Source of the DNA: Modestobacter altitudinis
GTDB lineage: Bacteria > Actinomycetota > Actinomycetes > Mycobacteriales > Geodermatophilaceae
DNA: 64,000 bases
Direction of reading: 5' to 3'
Assembly (NCBI RefSeq): GCF_005930475.1
Contig: NZ_SJEW01000001.1
Location: 62,001-126,000, forward strand
Below are positions 17,015 through 25,959 of this stretch, one piece after another (within the stretch, counting starts at the first letter, position 1; each line of letters begins with the position of its first letter). The translations under genes were made by a program, and so were the position numbers. Below the pieces are notes generated by a model that made no database searches, was not told the origin of the DNA, and saw only the letters and a program-made list of their open reading frames with translations.

Positions 17015-18190
17015 ATGGCGGACACCCAGCGGCCACAGAACGCCGTGGAGCGGATCCAGCAGCGGGTGCAGGAGAAGGCTGCCCGCCGTGCCGCGGCGCG
17101 CGCAGCCGAGGACAGGTCCACCGACTCGCTCCCCCGCAACGGCGCCACCACGTCGACGGTCGTGGAGACCGAACGGCGGGAGGCCGCGCGGCCTGCTCCG
17201 GAGGTGCCGAGCGAGGCCGAACTGCCGGGCGTGCACGCGGAGAAGCCGACCGAGATCCCGGCGCGCGGCTGGAAGCAGATCGTGAAGCGCGCGTGGGCGG
17301 AGAACAGCGCCGACAACATGCCCATCATCGGCGCCGGCGTGGCGTTCTTCGCCTTCCTCGCCCTGTTCCCGGCACTGATCGCGACCATCTCGCTCTACGG
17401 CCTGGTGGCCTCCCCGGAGACGGTCTCCCGGCAGATCCAGTCGCTGTCGGACCAGCTCCCGGCAGAGGCGCAGACGCTGCTCGCCGACCAGCTGACCGCC
17501 ATCACCGAGAACAGCGGCGGCGCCCTGACGGTCAGCCTCATCATCTCCATCGCCGCGGCGCTGTGGAGCGCGGCGGGCGGCACGGGGAACCTGATCACCG
17601 CGGTCAACCTGGCCTACGACGAGGTGGAGACCCGCGGCTTCGTCAAGCGCAAGCTGCTGGCCCTGGGGCTGACCCTCGGCGCGATCATCTTCGTGCTGCT
17701 CACCATCGCCCTCATCGCGGTGGTCCCGGCCGTGCTGGACGCGCTGCCGCTGGGGATCGTCGGGACCGTCCTGGCCCAGGTGCTGCGCTGGGTGCTGCTG
17801 CTCGGTGTGATGGCCGGCGCCCTGTCGGTCCTCTACCGGGTGGCCCCCGACCGGGACGCGCCGAAGTTCCGCTGGGTCAGCCTCGGCTCGATCGTCGTCA
17901 CCGTCATCTGGGCGCTGGTCAGCCTGCTGTTCAGCCTCTACGTGAACAACTTCGGGTCCTACGACAAGACCTACGGGGCGATCGCCGGCGTCATCGTGCT
18001 CATGCTGTGGCTGCAGCTGACCGTCTTCCTCGTCCTCCTGGGAGCCGAGATCAACTCCGAGGCCGAGCACCAGACGTCGGCGGACACCACCGAGGGCGAG
18101 CCGCAGCCGATGGGCCAGCGCGACGCCACCATGGCCGACGAGCTGCCCGACCCCCCGACCCCCACGAAGGAGAGCAAGCAGAAGGCGTAG
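17015..18190 (+). CDS. YihY/BrkB-family integral membrane protein
   Basis: 391 residues. A charged cytoplasmic N-terminus (1-80) precedes the YihY/BrkB (formerly RNase BN-like) membrane domain with about six helices; conserved elements are GAGVAFFAFLALFPALIA, ALWSAAGGTGNLITAVNLAYD, ETRGFVKRK and LYRVAPDR. C-terminal tail is hydrophilic, Glu/Lys-rich. The family is a putative transporter/permease of uncertain substrate. Third gene of the DUF3618-DUF4235 unit, 48 bp downstream with its own upstream ribosome-site-like GAGACGAGGA. Confidence 0.88.
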   Translation: MADTQRPQNAVERIQQRVQEKAARRAAARAAEDRSTDSLPRNGATTSTVVETERREAARPAPEVPSEAELPGVHAEKPTEIPARGWKQIVKRAWAENSADNMPIIGAGVAFFAFLALFPALIATISLYGLVASPETVSRQIQSLSDQLPAEAQTLLADQLTAITENSGGALTVSLIISIAAALWSAAGGTGNLITAVNLAYDEVETRGFVKRKLLALGLTLGAIIFVLLTIALIAVVPAVLDALPLGIVGTVLAQVLRWVLLLGVMAGALSVLYRVAPDRDAPKFRWVSLGSIVVTVIWALVSLLFSLYVNNFGSYDKTYGAIAGVIVLMLWLQLTVFLVLLGAEINSEAEHQTSADTTEGEPQPMGQRDATMADELPDPPTPTKESKQKA

Positions 18191-18197
18191 CCCTCCT

Positions 18198-18254
18198 GGC
18201 CCCGTTCAGGGACCCGCGTCGAGCGTGCGAGGGGTGTGGGGAACGGGGTCCTTG
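18198..18254. repeat. Intergenic palindromic repeat, copy D (enters gcvT 3' end)
   Basis: Arms CCCCGTTC (18200-18207) and GAACGGGG (18241-18248), then GGTCCTTGG. It occupies the YihY-gcvT convergent junction and encodes the last 15 or so codons of gcvT. Confidence 0.75.
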
Positions 18255-19366
18255 GTGTGGGACTCGACGAACGGGGGACGACGGACGACGACCGGCTGCG
18301 GGCGGCCCCGGACGTCGACGGCGACCTCGGCCCCCTCGACGAGCCCGGCCGCGGTGTCCAGCAGCGCCAACGCGATGCCAGTGCGCAGGGTCGGGGAGAA
18401 CGTCCCGCTGGTCACCTCGCCGACGACCGCACCGTCGGCGGCCAGCACGCTCATCCCGGGCCGCGGGATGCCCCGGCCCGGTGCCTGCAGGCCCCACAGC
18501 CGCCTCGACGGGCCGGCGGCCCTCTCCGCCGTGAGCGCCTCCCGGCCCCAGAAGGCGTCCTTGTGCCACCCCACCGCCCAGCCGGAGCGGGCCTGGTCGG
18601 GGGTGATGTCCAGGGACAGCTCGTGGCCGTGCAGCGGGTAGCCCATCTCGGTGCGCAGCGTGTCCCGGGCGCCGAGCCCGCACGGCCGGATCTGCTCGGG
18701 CTCGCCGGCGGCCAGCAGCGCGTCCCAGAGTCGAGCGGCACGGTCGGCGGCGACCAGCAGCTCGTAGCCGTGCTCCCCGGTGTAACCGGTGCGGCAGACG
18801 GTGACCTCCTCGCCGGCCGCGCCGGGCGTCTCAGCGAAGGACATGTAGTCCAGCTGCCCGGGCAGCCCGACGGCGGCGAGCACCTCCGCCGACCGGGGCC
18901 CCTGCAGCGCCAGGACCGCGACCTCGGTGTGCCGGTCGGTCACCGAGACCCTGGCCGGTGCCCCGTCGGCGAGCCGGGTGAGGACGGCCGCGGCATTGGC
19001 GGCGTTCGGCACGAGCAGGACGTCGTCGGGGCCGTGCAGGTAGACGATCAGGTCGTCGACCACGCCGCCGGCCCGGGGCTCGCCGTCGGGGACGCAGCAC
19101 AGCGTGTACTGCGCCTGCCCCGGGCCGATCCTCGCCAGGTCGTTGGTCAGGCAGGCATTGACGTACTCCGCCGCCCCGGGACCGCGGACGGTCGCCGTCC
19201 CGAGGTGGGAGACGTCGAAGAGACCGACCCCCTCGCGCACCGCGGTGTGCTCGGCGAGCACTCCCCCGCCGGCGTACTCGATGGGCATGGACCACCCGCC
19301 GAAGTCGGCGAACTTGGCGCCAGCGGCCTCGTGGCGGTCGTGCAGAGGAGAGGTCAGCGGGCTCAC
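18206..19366 (-). CDS. gcvT: Aminomethyltransferase (glycine cleavage T protein)
   Basis: Tetrahydrofolate-dependent T protein of the glycine cleavage system, 386 residues with the full fold: [20 protein letters not shown], the folate-site Asp region [25 protein letters not shown] and [14 protein letters not shown]. The GTG at 19366 is preferred over GTG 19375 because TAGCGT (complement 19374-19379) overlaps the first and stands 7 nt before the second. gcvP/gcvH are not in the window. The C-terminal end is repeat-derived (copy D). Confidence 0.95.
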   Translation of the reverse strand: MSPLTSPLHDRHEAAGAKFADFGGWSMPIEYAGGGVLAEHTAVREGVGLFDVSHLGTATVRGPGAAEYVNACLTNDLARIGPGQAQYTLCCVPDGEPRAGGVVDDLIVYLHGPDDVLLVPNAANAAAVLTRLADGAPARVSVTDRHTEVAVLALQGPRSAEVLAAVGLPGQLDYMSFAETPGAAGEEVTVCRTGYTGEHGYELLVAADRAARLWDALLAAGEPEQIRPCGLGARDTLRTEMGYPLHGHELSLDITPDQARSGWAVGWHKDAFWGREALTAERAAGPSRRLWGLQAPGRGIPRPGMSVLAADGAVVGEVTSGTFSPTLRTGIALALLDTAAGLVEGAEVAVDVRGRPQPVVVRRPPFVESHTKDPVPHTPRTLDAGP

Positions 19367-19383
19367 GGCGGACACGCTAGTGC

Positions 19384-19442
19384 GGCCCTCCTGCAGGGTC
19401 CCGCCGCGAGCGTGCGAGCGGTGGGGGGCAGGAGGGTCCTTC
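19384..19442. repeat. Intergenic palindromic repeat, copy E (divergent promoters)
   Basis: GGCCCTCCTGC...GGCAGGAGGGTCCTTC around CCGCCGCGAGCGTGCGAG. Nearly identical to copy A. It lies between divergent gcvT and pepA and abuts the pepA -10, so it cannot be acting as a simple terminator here. Confidence 0.8.
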
Positions 19443-19454
19443 TAGGATCACCGC

Positions 19455-20972
19455 GTGCCGCCGACGATCTCCGCCACCGACCGCCCGCTCGAGAAGCTCT
19501 CCGCCGACGCCGTCGTCGTCGGCGTGGGCAAGGGACCCGACGGGCTGCTCAGCACACCGGGCGCCGACGCCGTCGACCGGCTCCTCGGCGGGCGACTGCT
19601 CGGCGCGCTGGCCGACCTCGGCGCGAGGGGCGGCGAGGACGAGGTCACCAAGCTGCCCACCTTCGGCCAGGGTCCCTTCCCGGTGGTCGCGGTCGCCGGT
19701 CTCGGGGCCCCGCAGCCCGACGGCGGGTACGCCCCGGAGGCGGTCCGCCGCGCCGCGGGGGCTGCCAGCCGGGCGCTCACCGGACGGGCCGCGGTCCTCA
19801 CCCTGCTCGCGGCGGTCGGCGGGGCGCCGGACGTCGCGCGGCTGCAGGCAGTCGGTGAGGGCGCGCTGCTGGGTGCCTACGAGTTCACCGCCTACAAGTC
19901 CGACCTGCCCGCGGGGCGGCCCACCCCGCCGGCGTCCTTCCAGCTCGTCGTCCCCGACACCGGGGCGGCCAAGGCGCCGCTGGCCCGGGTCCGCGCCGTC
20001 GCCGACGCCGTCGCCCTGGTGCGTGACCTGGTCAACACGCCGCCCAACGACCTGTACCCGGCCGAGCTCGCGGCGCGCGGCGCCGCCGCCGGCAAGAAGG
20101 CGGGGCTGTCGGTGGAGGTGCTGGACGAGAAGGCGCTGGCCGCAGGTGGCTACGGCGGCATCCTGGCCGTCGGCGCCGGCTCGGCCCGCCCGCCGCGGCT
20201 GCTCCGCCTGGAGTACCGGGGCAAGAAGGCCCGGACGAGCGTGGCGCTGGTCGGCAAGGGCATCACCTTCGACAGCGGCGGCATCTCGATCAAGCCGGCG
20301 GCCGGCATGGCCGACATGAAGAGCGACATGGCCGGTGCGGCCGCGGTGATCGCGACGGTCTGCCTGGTCGCGGAGCTGGGCCTGCCGGTCGACGTCACCG
20401 CCACGGTGCCGATCGCGGAGAACCTGCCCAGCGGGACCGCCTACCGACCGGCCGACGTGGTGACCTTCCGCAACGGCAAGAAGTCCGAGATCACCAACAC
20501 CGACGCGGAGGGCCGCGTGGTGCTCGCCGACGCGATCACCCGCGCGCTGGAGGACTCCCCCGCCCACCTGCTGGAGACCTCCACCCTGACCGGCGCCCAG
20601 CTGGTGGCGCTGGGCACCCGGACCTCGGGGGTCATGGGCAGCGAGGAGCTGCGGGACGCCGTCGTGTCCGCCAGCCGTCGCAGCGGTGAGCCGATGTGGG
20701 CGATGCCGCTGCCGCCGGAGCTGCGCCGCAGCCTGGACTCCACCACCGCGGACTTCACCAACTCCGGCTCGGACCGCTTCGGCGGCATGCTGGTGGCCGG
20801 GCACTTCCTCGCCGAGTTCATCCCGTCCGGCCAGCAGTGGGCGCACATCGACATCGCCGGCCCGGCCTACAACACGGGAGCTCCGTGGGGCCACACGCCC
20901 AAGGGCGGCACCGGCGTGCCGGTGCGCACCCTGCTGGCGACGATCGAGGACCTCATCGCCGACGCGAGCTGA
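19455..20972 (+). CDS. pepA: Leucyl aminopeptidase (M17)
   Basis: Cytosolic M17 dimetallo-aminopeptidase, 505 residues. The catalytic C-terminal half has GKGITFDSGGISIKPA (metal/catalytic Lys and Asp) and the signature NTDAEGRVVLADA with metal-binding Asp/Glu and catalytic Arg, plus DMAGAAAV. N-terminal macro-like domain precedes. GTG 19455 is set by TAGGAT (19443-19448) 6 nt upstream. Corresponds to mycobacterial pepB at the same locus. Confidence 0.95.
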   Translation: MPPTISATDRPLEKLSADAVVVGVGKGPDGLLSTPGADAVDRLLGGRLLGALADLGARGGEDEVTKLPTFGQGPFPVVAVAGLGAPQPDGGYAPEAVRRAAGAASRALTGRAAVLTLLAAVGGAPDVARLQAVGEGALLGAYEFTAYKSDLPAGRPTPPASFQLVVPDTGAAKAPLARVRAVADAVALVRDLVNTPPNDLYPAELAARGAAAGKKAGLSVEVLDEKALAAGGYGGILAVGAGSARPPRLLRLEYRGKKARTSVALVGKGITFDSGGISIKPAAGMADMKSDMAGAAAVIATVCLVAELGLPVDVTATVPIAENLPSGTAYRPADVVTFRNGKKSEITNTDAEGRVVLADAITRALEDSPAHLLETSTLTGAQLVALGTRTSGVMGSEELRDAVVSASRRSGEPMWAMPLPPELRRSLDSTTADFTNSGSDRFGGMLVAGHFLAEFIPSGQQWAHIDIAGPAYNTGAPWGHTPKGGTGVPVRTLLATIEDLIADAS

Positions 20973-20975
20973 CCT

Positions 20976-21032
20976 GGAGGACCCCGCCCTCCTCACCCCT
21001 CGCAGGCGCGGGATGAGCCTCTGGACGGGGCC
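20976..21032. repeat. Intergenic palindromic repeat, copy F
   Basis: Reverse-oriented copy: GGAGGACCCCGCCCTCCTCACCCCTCGC at left (described, not all shown elsewhere), GCCTCTGGACGGGGCC at right. Convergent position between pepA and the following minus-strand gene. Confidence 0.72.
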
Positions 21033-21040
21033 GGCGCGTC

Positions 21041-21394
21041 CTACTGGAGGCGGTCCCCCTTCTGCCGTGCGCTCCAGTCCCGCATCCGCTGCGGGTAACC
21101 GGTGACCTGCGCGTCGTAGACGGGCACCGCGAGGTCCCGGGACAGCCGGCGCGCGACCTCGGGGCCGTCGATGCGCCGGCGCGTCCACTCCCCGTCCGCC
21201 GCGACGAGCAGGATCGTCGTCTCGGTGACGGCGGTCCGCGGCTCGACGTACCCCTCGACCCCGCGCCGGCTGGCCACGAACTGCTCCAGGTGGGCGAGGT
21301 CCGCAGACCCCGAGGCGCGGTCGAGGGTGCCCCGGCGGTCACGGCCCCGACCCCCTCCGGCGCCCCGGCCGCGCAGCCGGTCGAACAACCCCAT
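21041..21394 (-). CDS. Conserved actinobacterial protein next to lpd
   Basis: 117 residues: MGLFDRLRGRG, a Gly/Arg-rich linker, then a compact domain (LEQFVASRRGVEGYVEPRT, TTILLVAADGEWTRRRI, AVPVYDAQVTGYPQRMRDW). This pattern recurs beside lpd/E2 loci in actinobacteria; function unknown. ATG 21394 has GGGAG 5 nt upstream; the longer frame to 21562 overlaps lpd and was rejected. Divergent from lpd. Confidence 0.8.
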   Translation of the reverse strand: MGLFDRLRGRGAGGGRGRDRRGTLDRASGSADLAHLEQFVASRRGVEGYVEPRTAVTETTILLVAADGEWTRRRIDGPEVARRLSRDLAVPVYDAQVTGYPQRMRDWSARQKGDRLQ

Positions 21395-21552
21395 GTCCCG
21401 CTCCCGTCGCCGGGGCCGCGACCTGCTGCGCGACGCTCCAGCGACAGCAACGGTGCATGCGGACGCGCCGTTCCCGGGAGTGGCAGGATGGGCAGGCGCA
21501 GGATCGCCGGGCCCGGGACACCTCCGGGCCACCCAGCACTTGAGGAGCACTC

Positions 21553-22932
21553 GTGAGCGCACCGACCACCCCCGCTGACCTGGTCATCCTCGGTGGTGGC
21601 TCCGGTGGCTACGCCGCCGCGCTGCGCGCCGCCGAGCTCGACATGTCCGTCGTCCTGATCGAGAAGGACAAGGTCGGCGGCACCTGCCTGCACCGTGGCT
21701 GCATCCCCACCAAGGCGCTGCTGCACACCGCCGAGGTCGCCGACCACGCCCGCGAGGGCGAGGCGGTGGGCGTCAAGTCCACGCTGTCGGGCATCGACAT
21801 GGACGGGGTGAACGCCTACAAGGACGGCGTCATCTCCAAGAACTTCAAGGGCCTGCAGGGCCTGATCAAGAGCCGCGGGATCACCATCGTCGAGGGCGAG
21901 GGCCGACTGGTCTCCCAGACCGCGGTCCAGGTCGGCGACCAGACCTACGAGGGCCGGCACGTCCTGCTGGCCACCGGCTCCTTCGCCCGTTCGCTGCCGG
22001 GCATCGAGATCGACGGCACCCGGGTCATCACCAGCGACCACGCGCTGCAGCTCGACCGCGTGCCCAGCTCGGCGATCATCCTCGGCGGCGGCGTGATCGG
22101 CTGCGAGTTCGCCAGCGCCTGGAAGTCCTTCGGCGTCGACGTCACCATCGTCGAGGGCCTCCCGCACCTGGTGCCGCTGGAGGACGAGTCGTCCTCGAAG
22201 CTGCTGGAGCGCGCCTTCCGCCGTCGCAAGATCGACTTCTCGCTGGGCAGCCTGGTCTCGAGCGTGCAGACCACCGCCGACGGGGTGAAGGTCAGCCTGC
22301 AGAACGGCAAGGAGTTCGAGGCGGAGCTGGTGCTCGTCGCCGTCGGTCGCGGCCCGGTCAGCCAGGGCCTGGGCTACGAGGAGGCCGGCGTGGCGATGGA
22401 GCGCGGCTTCGTGCTCGTCGACGAGTACATGCAGACGAACGTGCCGACCATCTCCGCCGTCGGTGACCTGGTGCCGACCCTGCAGCTGGCCCACGTCGGC
22501 TTCGGTGAGGGCATCCTCGTCGCCGAGCGGCTCGCCGGGCTGCCGGTCGTGCCGATCGACTACGCCGGCGTCCCCCGGGTCACCTACTCCGAGCCCGAGG
22601 TCGCCTCGGTGGGTCTGACCGAGGCCCAGGCCAAGGAGCGGTACGGCGAGGTCGAGGTCGTCACCTACGACCTGGCCGGCAACGGCCGCGCCGCCATCCT
22701 GAAGACCGCCGGCGCCGTGAAGCTGATCCGGGCCAAGGACGGCGCCGTGGTCGGGGTGCACATGGTGGGCAGCCGGGTCGGCGACCTCGTCGCCGAAGCG
22801 CAGCTGATCTACAACTGGGAGGCGCTGCCCGAAGAGGTCGCGCAGCTCATCCACCCGCACCCGACGCTCAGCGAGGCCCTCGGCGAAGCTGCTCTGGTGC
22901 TGGCGGGCAAGCCGCTGCACGCTCACACCTGA
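21553..22932 (+). CDS. lpd: Dihydrolipoamide dehydrogenase (E3)
   Basis: FAD/NAD disulfide oxidoreductase, 459 residues, reoxidising lipoyl groups of 2-oxoacid dehydrogenases. FAD motif VILGGGSGGYAAALRA, redox disulfide GGTCLHRGC (Cys45, Cys50), NAD motif ILGGGVIGCEFAS, second FAD motif TISAVGDLV and the catalytic His-Glu in HPHPTLSE. GTG start with GAGGAG upstream. 62 bp before the E2 gene, same unit. Confidence 0.96.
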   Translation: MSAPTTPADLVILGGGSGGYAAALRAAELDMSVVLIEKDKVGGTCLHRGCIPTKALLHTAEVADHAREGEAVGVKSTLSGIDMDGVNAYKDGVISKNFKGLQGLIKSRGITIVEGEGRLVSQTAVQVGDQTYEGRHVLLATGSFARSLPGIEIDGTRVITSDHALQLDRVPSSAIILGGGVIGCEFASAWKSFGVDVTIVEGLPHLVPLEDESSSKLLERAFRRRKIDFSLGSLVSSVQTTADGVKVSLQNGKEFEAELVLVAVGRGPVSQGLGYEEAGVAMERGFVLVDEYMQTNVPTISAVGDLVPTLQLAHVGFGEGILVAERLAGLPVVPIDYAGVPRVTYSEPEVASVGLTEAQAKERYGEVEVVTYDLAGNGRAAILKTAGAVKLIRAKDGAVVGVHMVGSRVGDLVAEAQLIYNWEALPEEVAQLIHPHPTLSEALGEAALVLAGKPLHAHT

Positions 22933-22994
22933 TCGCCGCCCAGTCCCCGCTCGACCCCCTGCTCCACCCCCCGACTTGAGGAGACCTGCCTTCG

Positions 22995-24902
22995 ATGCCG
23001 ACGTCCGTCACCATGCCCGCCCTGGGCGAGAGCGTCACCGAGGGCACGGTCACCCGCTGGCTGAAGCAGGAGGGTGACCAGGTCGAGGTCGACGAGCCAC
23101 TCCTGGAGGTGTCCACCGACAAGGTGGACACCGAGATCCCGTCCCCGGCGGCCGGCGTGCTCTCCAAGATCATCGTCGCCGAGGACGAGACCGTGGAGGT
23201 CGGCGCGGAGCTCGCTGTGATCGGCGGCGACGCCGGTGGCGACGGCGGCACCCCGGCACAGGAGGCTCCCGCGCAGGAGGCCCCGGCACAGGAGGACCCC
23301 GCACAGGAGGCCCCGGCACAGGAGGCCCCCGCACAGGAGGCCCCGGCACAGGAGGCCCCCGCACAGGAGGCCCCGGCGCAGGAGGCCCCAGCAGCGGAGA
23401 CCCCCGCACCGTCCGGCGGCTCGGCGGGTGGCGGCGAGGGCACGAAGGTGACCATGCCGGCGCTGGGTGAGAGCGTCACCGAGGGCACGGTCACCCGGTG
23501 GCTGAAGGCAGTCGGTGACGAGGTGGCGGCCGACGAGCCCCTGCTCGAGGTCTCCACGGACAAGGTCGACACCGAGATCCCGTCCCCGGTGTCGGGCACG
23601 CTGCTGTCGATCACGGTCAACGAGGACGAGACCGTCGAGGTCGGCGCGGAGCTCGCGCTCATCGGCGCCGCTGGCGCCGAGCCCGAGTCCGCACCGTCCA
23701 CCCCCGCACCGTCCACCCCCGCGCCGGCCGCGGACGAGCCGCAGCAGTCGGCTCCGGAGACCGACGCGCCGGCGCCCGTCTCGCAGGAGGCCCAGCCGAC
23801 CTCGGTGAAGGCCACCACCGACACCGGCCAGCCCGGCGCGGACTACGGCTCCAGCGGCGCGATGCCGACCCAGTCCCCCACCGACCAGCCCTCGCCGGCC
23901 CAGGCCGTCGCGCCGGCGACCCCGCCGGCTCCCGCACCGGCAGGTGCCGCGGCCTACGTGACCCCGCTCGTGCGTCGCCTGGCTGCCGACAACGGCGTGG
24001 ACCTGAACTCGGTCGAGGGCACCGGGGTGGGTGGACGGATCCGCAAGCAGGACGTCCTCGCAGCAGCCGAGAAGGCCGCCCAGCCCGCTCCCGCGGCGGC
24101 CGCACCGGCCGCCGCCGCGTCGTCCGCGTCGTCGGGTGCCCCCACGCCGTCGCCGGCCGCCACTCCGGACAGCTCGCTGCGTGGTCGCACCGAGAAGATG
24201 TCGCGGCTGCGCACGGTCATCGCGAAGCGGATGGTGGAGTCGCTGGAGATCAGCGCCCAGCTGACGACCGTGGTCGAGGCGGACGTCACCCGGATCGCCA
24301 ACCTGCGCAACCGGGTGAAGAACGACTTCGCCGCCCGCGAGGGCGTCAAGCTCTCGTTCCTGCCGTTCTTCGCCAAGGCGGCCGTCGAGGCGCTCAAGGT
24401 CCACCCCTCGGTGAACTCCTCGGTCGACATGGCCGCAGGCACGGTGACCTACCACGACAGCGAGAACCTGGGCATCGCCGTCGACACCGAGCGGGGTCTG
24501 CTCGTCCCGGTGATCAAGGGCGCCGGCGACCTCAGCCTGGCCGGGATCGCCCGCAAGATCGGCGACCTCGCCGAGCGGACCCGCTCCAACAAGGTCACCC
24601 CGGACGAGCTGGGCGGCGGCACGTTCACGCTGACCAACACCGGCAGCCGGGGCGCGCTCTTCGACACCCCGATCATCAACCAGCCGCAGGTCGCGATCCT
24701 GGGCGTCGGTTCGGTCGTGAAGCGTCCGGTCGTGGTCCAGGACCCGGAGCTGGGTGAGGTCATCGCCGTGCGGTCGATGGTCTACCTGGCGCTGACCTAT
24801 GACCACCGGATCGTCGACGGCGCCGACGCCGCCCGCTTCCTCACCACGGTGCGGGAGCGACTGGAGGCCGGTCAGTTCCACGGGGAGCTCGGCCTGTCCT
24901 GA
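22995..24902 (+). CDS. dlaT: 2-oxoacid dehydrogenase E2 (dihydrolipoamide acyltransferase)
   Basis: 635-residue E2 with two lipoyl domains (lipoyl Lys43 and Lys190, each in STDKVDTE), an Ala/Pro-rich linker with nine PAQE(A/D) repeats (about 89-135), the E3/E1-binding domain (about 320-357) and the acyltransferase core with [11 protein letters not shown] near residue 603. Position matches mycobacterial dlaT/sucB (Rv2215), which in that genus serves pyruvate dehydrogenase; succinyl- versus acetyl-transfer cannot be read from sequence. The repeats are expected to be a flexible swinging arm. Confidence 0.94.
   Translation: MPTSVTMPALGESVTEGTVTRWLKQEGDQVEVDEPLLEVSTDKVDTEIPSPAAGVLSKIIVAEDETVEVGAELAVIGGDAGGDGGTPAQEAPAQEAPAQEDPAQEAPAQEAPAQEAPAQEAPAQEAPAQEAPAAETPAPSGGSAGGGEGTKVTMPALGESVTEGTVTRWLKAVGDEVAADEPLLEVSTDKVDTEIPSPVSGTLLSITVNEDETVEVGAELALIGAAGAEPESAPSTPAPSTPAPAADEPQQSAPETDAPAPVSQEAQPTSVKATTDTGQPGADYGSSGAMPTQSPTDQPSPAQAVAPATPPAPAPAGAAAYVTPLVRRLAADNGVDLNSVEGTGVGGRIRKQDVLAAAEKAAQPAPAAAAPAAAASSASSGAPTPSPAATPDSSLRGRTEKMSRLRTVIAKRMVESLEISAQLTTVVEADVTRIANLRNRVKNDFAAREGVKLSFLPFFAKAAVEALKVHPSVNSSVDMAAGTVTYHDSENLGIAVDTERGLLVPVIKGAGDLSLAGIARKIGDLAERTRSNKVTPDELGGGTFTLTNTGSRGALFDTPIINQPQVAILGVGSVVKRPVVVQDPELGEVIAVRSMVYLALTYDHRIVDGADAARFLTTVRERLEAGQFHGELGLS
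23254..23394 (+). repeat. 15-bp tandem repeat inside E2 linker
   Basis: Nine copies of a GCACAGGAGGCCCCG-like unit, period exactly 15 bp, with AGGAGG hexamers starting at 23260 and every 15 bp to 23380. In frame it encodes PAQEA. Copies vary only at wobble positions and one Asp. Confidence 0.95.
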
Positions 24903-24907
24903 GCGGC

Positions 24908-24960
24908 GGCCCCGTCCTGATCGTCCCCCGCACGCTCGGGACGGGACCTCGGACGGGGTC
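24908..24960. repeat. Intergenic palindromic repeat, copy G (diverged)
   Basis: GGCCCCGTCC at left and GGACGGGGTC at right around CCCGCACGCTCGGGACGGG. Degenerate copy after the E2 stop, followed by a classical hairpin. Confidence 0.6.
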
Positions 24961-24962
24961 TG

Positions 24963-24992
24963 GAGGGGCCCCGGCTCACACCGGGGCCCCTC
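24963..24992 (+). terminator. Terminator hairpin after lpd-E2
   Basis: Perfect 12-bp arms GAGGGGCCCCGG / CCGGGGCCCCTC with a CTCACA loop, 60 bp past the E2 stop. Confidence 0.8.
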
Positions 24993-25053
24993 GCCGTCTG
25001 CACCGCCCGACGGTGCGCCTCCGGCGCCCGCGCCCGGACCCAGGGAGCTCACG

Positions 25054-25956
25054 TTGAAGGTCGCAGTCACCGGATCGTCCGGCCTCATCGGGCCCGAGCT
25101 CGTGCGGACCCTGCGCGCCGATGGCCACGACGTGCTGCGACTGGTCCGCCGGACGCCGCGGACGGCAGACGAGCACCGCTGGGAACCCGCCCTCCACCGC
25201 ATCCCGCCGGGCCTGCTCGACGACGTCGACGCGGTGGTCAACCTGGCCGGCGTCGGGGTCGCCGACCGCCCGTGGACGACGAAGCGCAAGCAGCTCGTGC
25301 TCGCCAGCCGGGTGGACAGCACCACGACGGTCAGCCGTGCCCTCGCCCAGGCCGTGACCGACCACCCGGGCCGGGAGCGGGTCCTGCTGTCCGCCTCCGC
25401 GGTCGGCTGGTACGGCGACACCGGTGACCGGGTCCTCGACGAGACGGTGCCGGCCGGGGACGACTTCCTGGCCCGGGTGTGCGTCGAGTGGGAGGCGGCC
25501 ACCGGCTCGGCCGCGGCGGCCGGCGTCCGGGTCGCGACGCTCCGCACCGGCCTCGTGCTCGGCCGGGGTGGGCTGCTGGGGAAGCTGCTGCCGCTCTTCC
25601 GCGCCGGGCTGGGCGGGAAGCTCGGGAACGGTCGGCAGTACATGCCCTGGATCAGCCTGCGGGACGAGGTCGACGCGATCCGCTTCCTGCTCACGGCGCC
25701 GGTCTCCGGCCCGGTGAACCTGACCGGCCCCGCGCCGGTCACCAACGCGGAGTTCACCGCGGCCCTCGCCGGCGTCGTGCACCGGCCGGCCGTGCTGACC
25801 GTCCCCGGACCGGCCATGCGTCTGGCGCTGGGCGAACTGGCCCGGGTGGGCGTCCTCGCCGGCCAGCGTGCGGTGCCGACGGTGCTCGAGGCGGCCGGCT
25901 TCTCGCACAGCCACCCCGACCTCGTGTCGGCGCTGCAGGCCGCCGTGCGCGCGTGA
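25054..25956 (+). CDS. TIGR01777-family epimerase/SDR
   Basis: Extended short-chain dehydrogenase, 300 residues. NAD-binding GSSGLIGPELVRTLRADGH, conserved VVNLAGVGVADRPWT, SASAVGWYG and ISLRDEV are typical of the TIGR01777 family (YfcH-like), which in mycobacteria (Rv2216) occupies the same slot between E2 and lipB. TTG 25054 is chosen: AGGGAG stands 6 nt upstream and residue 3 begins the Rossmann strand. Physiological substrate unknown. Confidence 0.92.
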   Translation: MKVAVTGSSGLIGPELVRTLRADGHDVLRLVRRTPRTADEHRWEPALHRIPPGLLDDVDAVVNLAGVGVADRPWTTKRKQLVLASRVDSTTTVSRALAQAVTDHPGRERVLLSASAVGWYGDTGDRVLDETVPAGDDFLARVCVEWEAATGSAAAAGVRVATLRTGLVLGRGGLLGKLLPLFRAGLGGKLGNGRQYMPWISLRDEVDAIRFLLTAPVSGPVNLTGPAPVTNAEFTAALAGVVHRPAVLTVPGPAMRLALGELARVGVLAGQRAVPTVLEAAGFSHSHPDLVSALQAAVRA

Positions 25957-25959
25957 GGA

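Noticed and set aside
23254-23394. CRISPR-like regular repeats
   Set aside because: 15-bp units without spacers, in frame within the E2 gene, encoding PAQEA.
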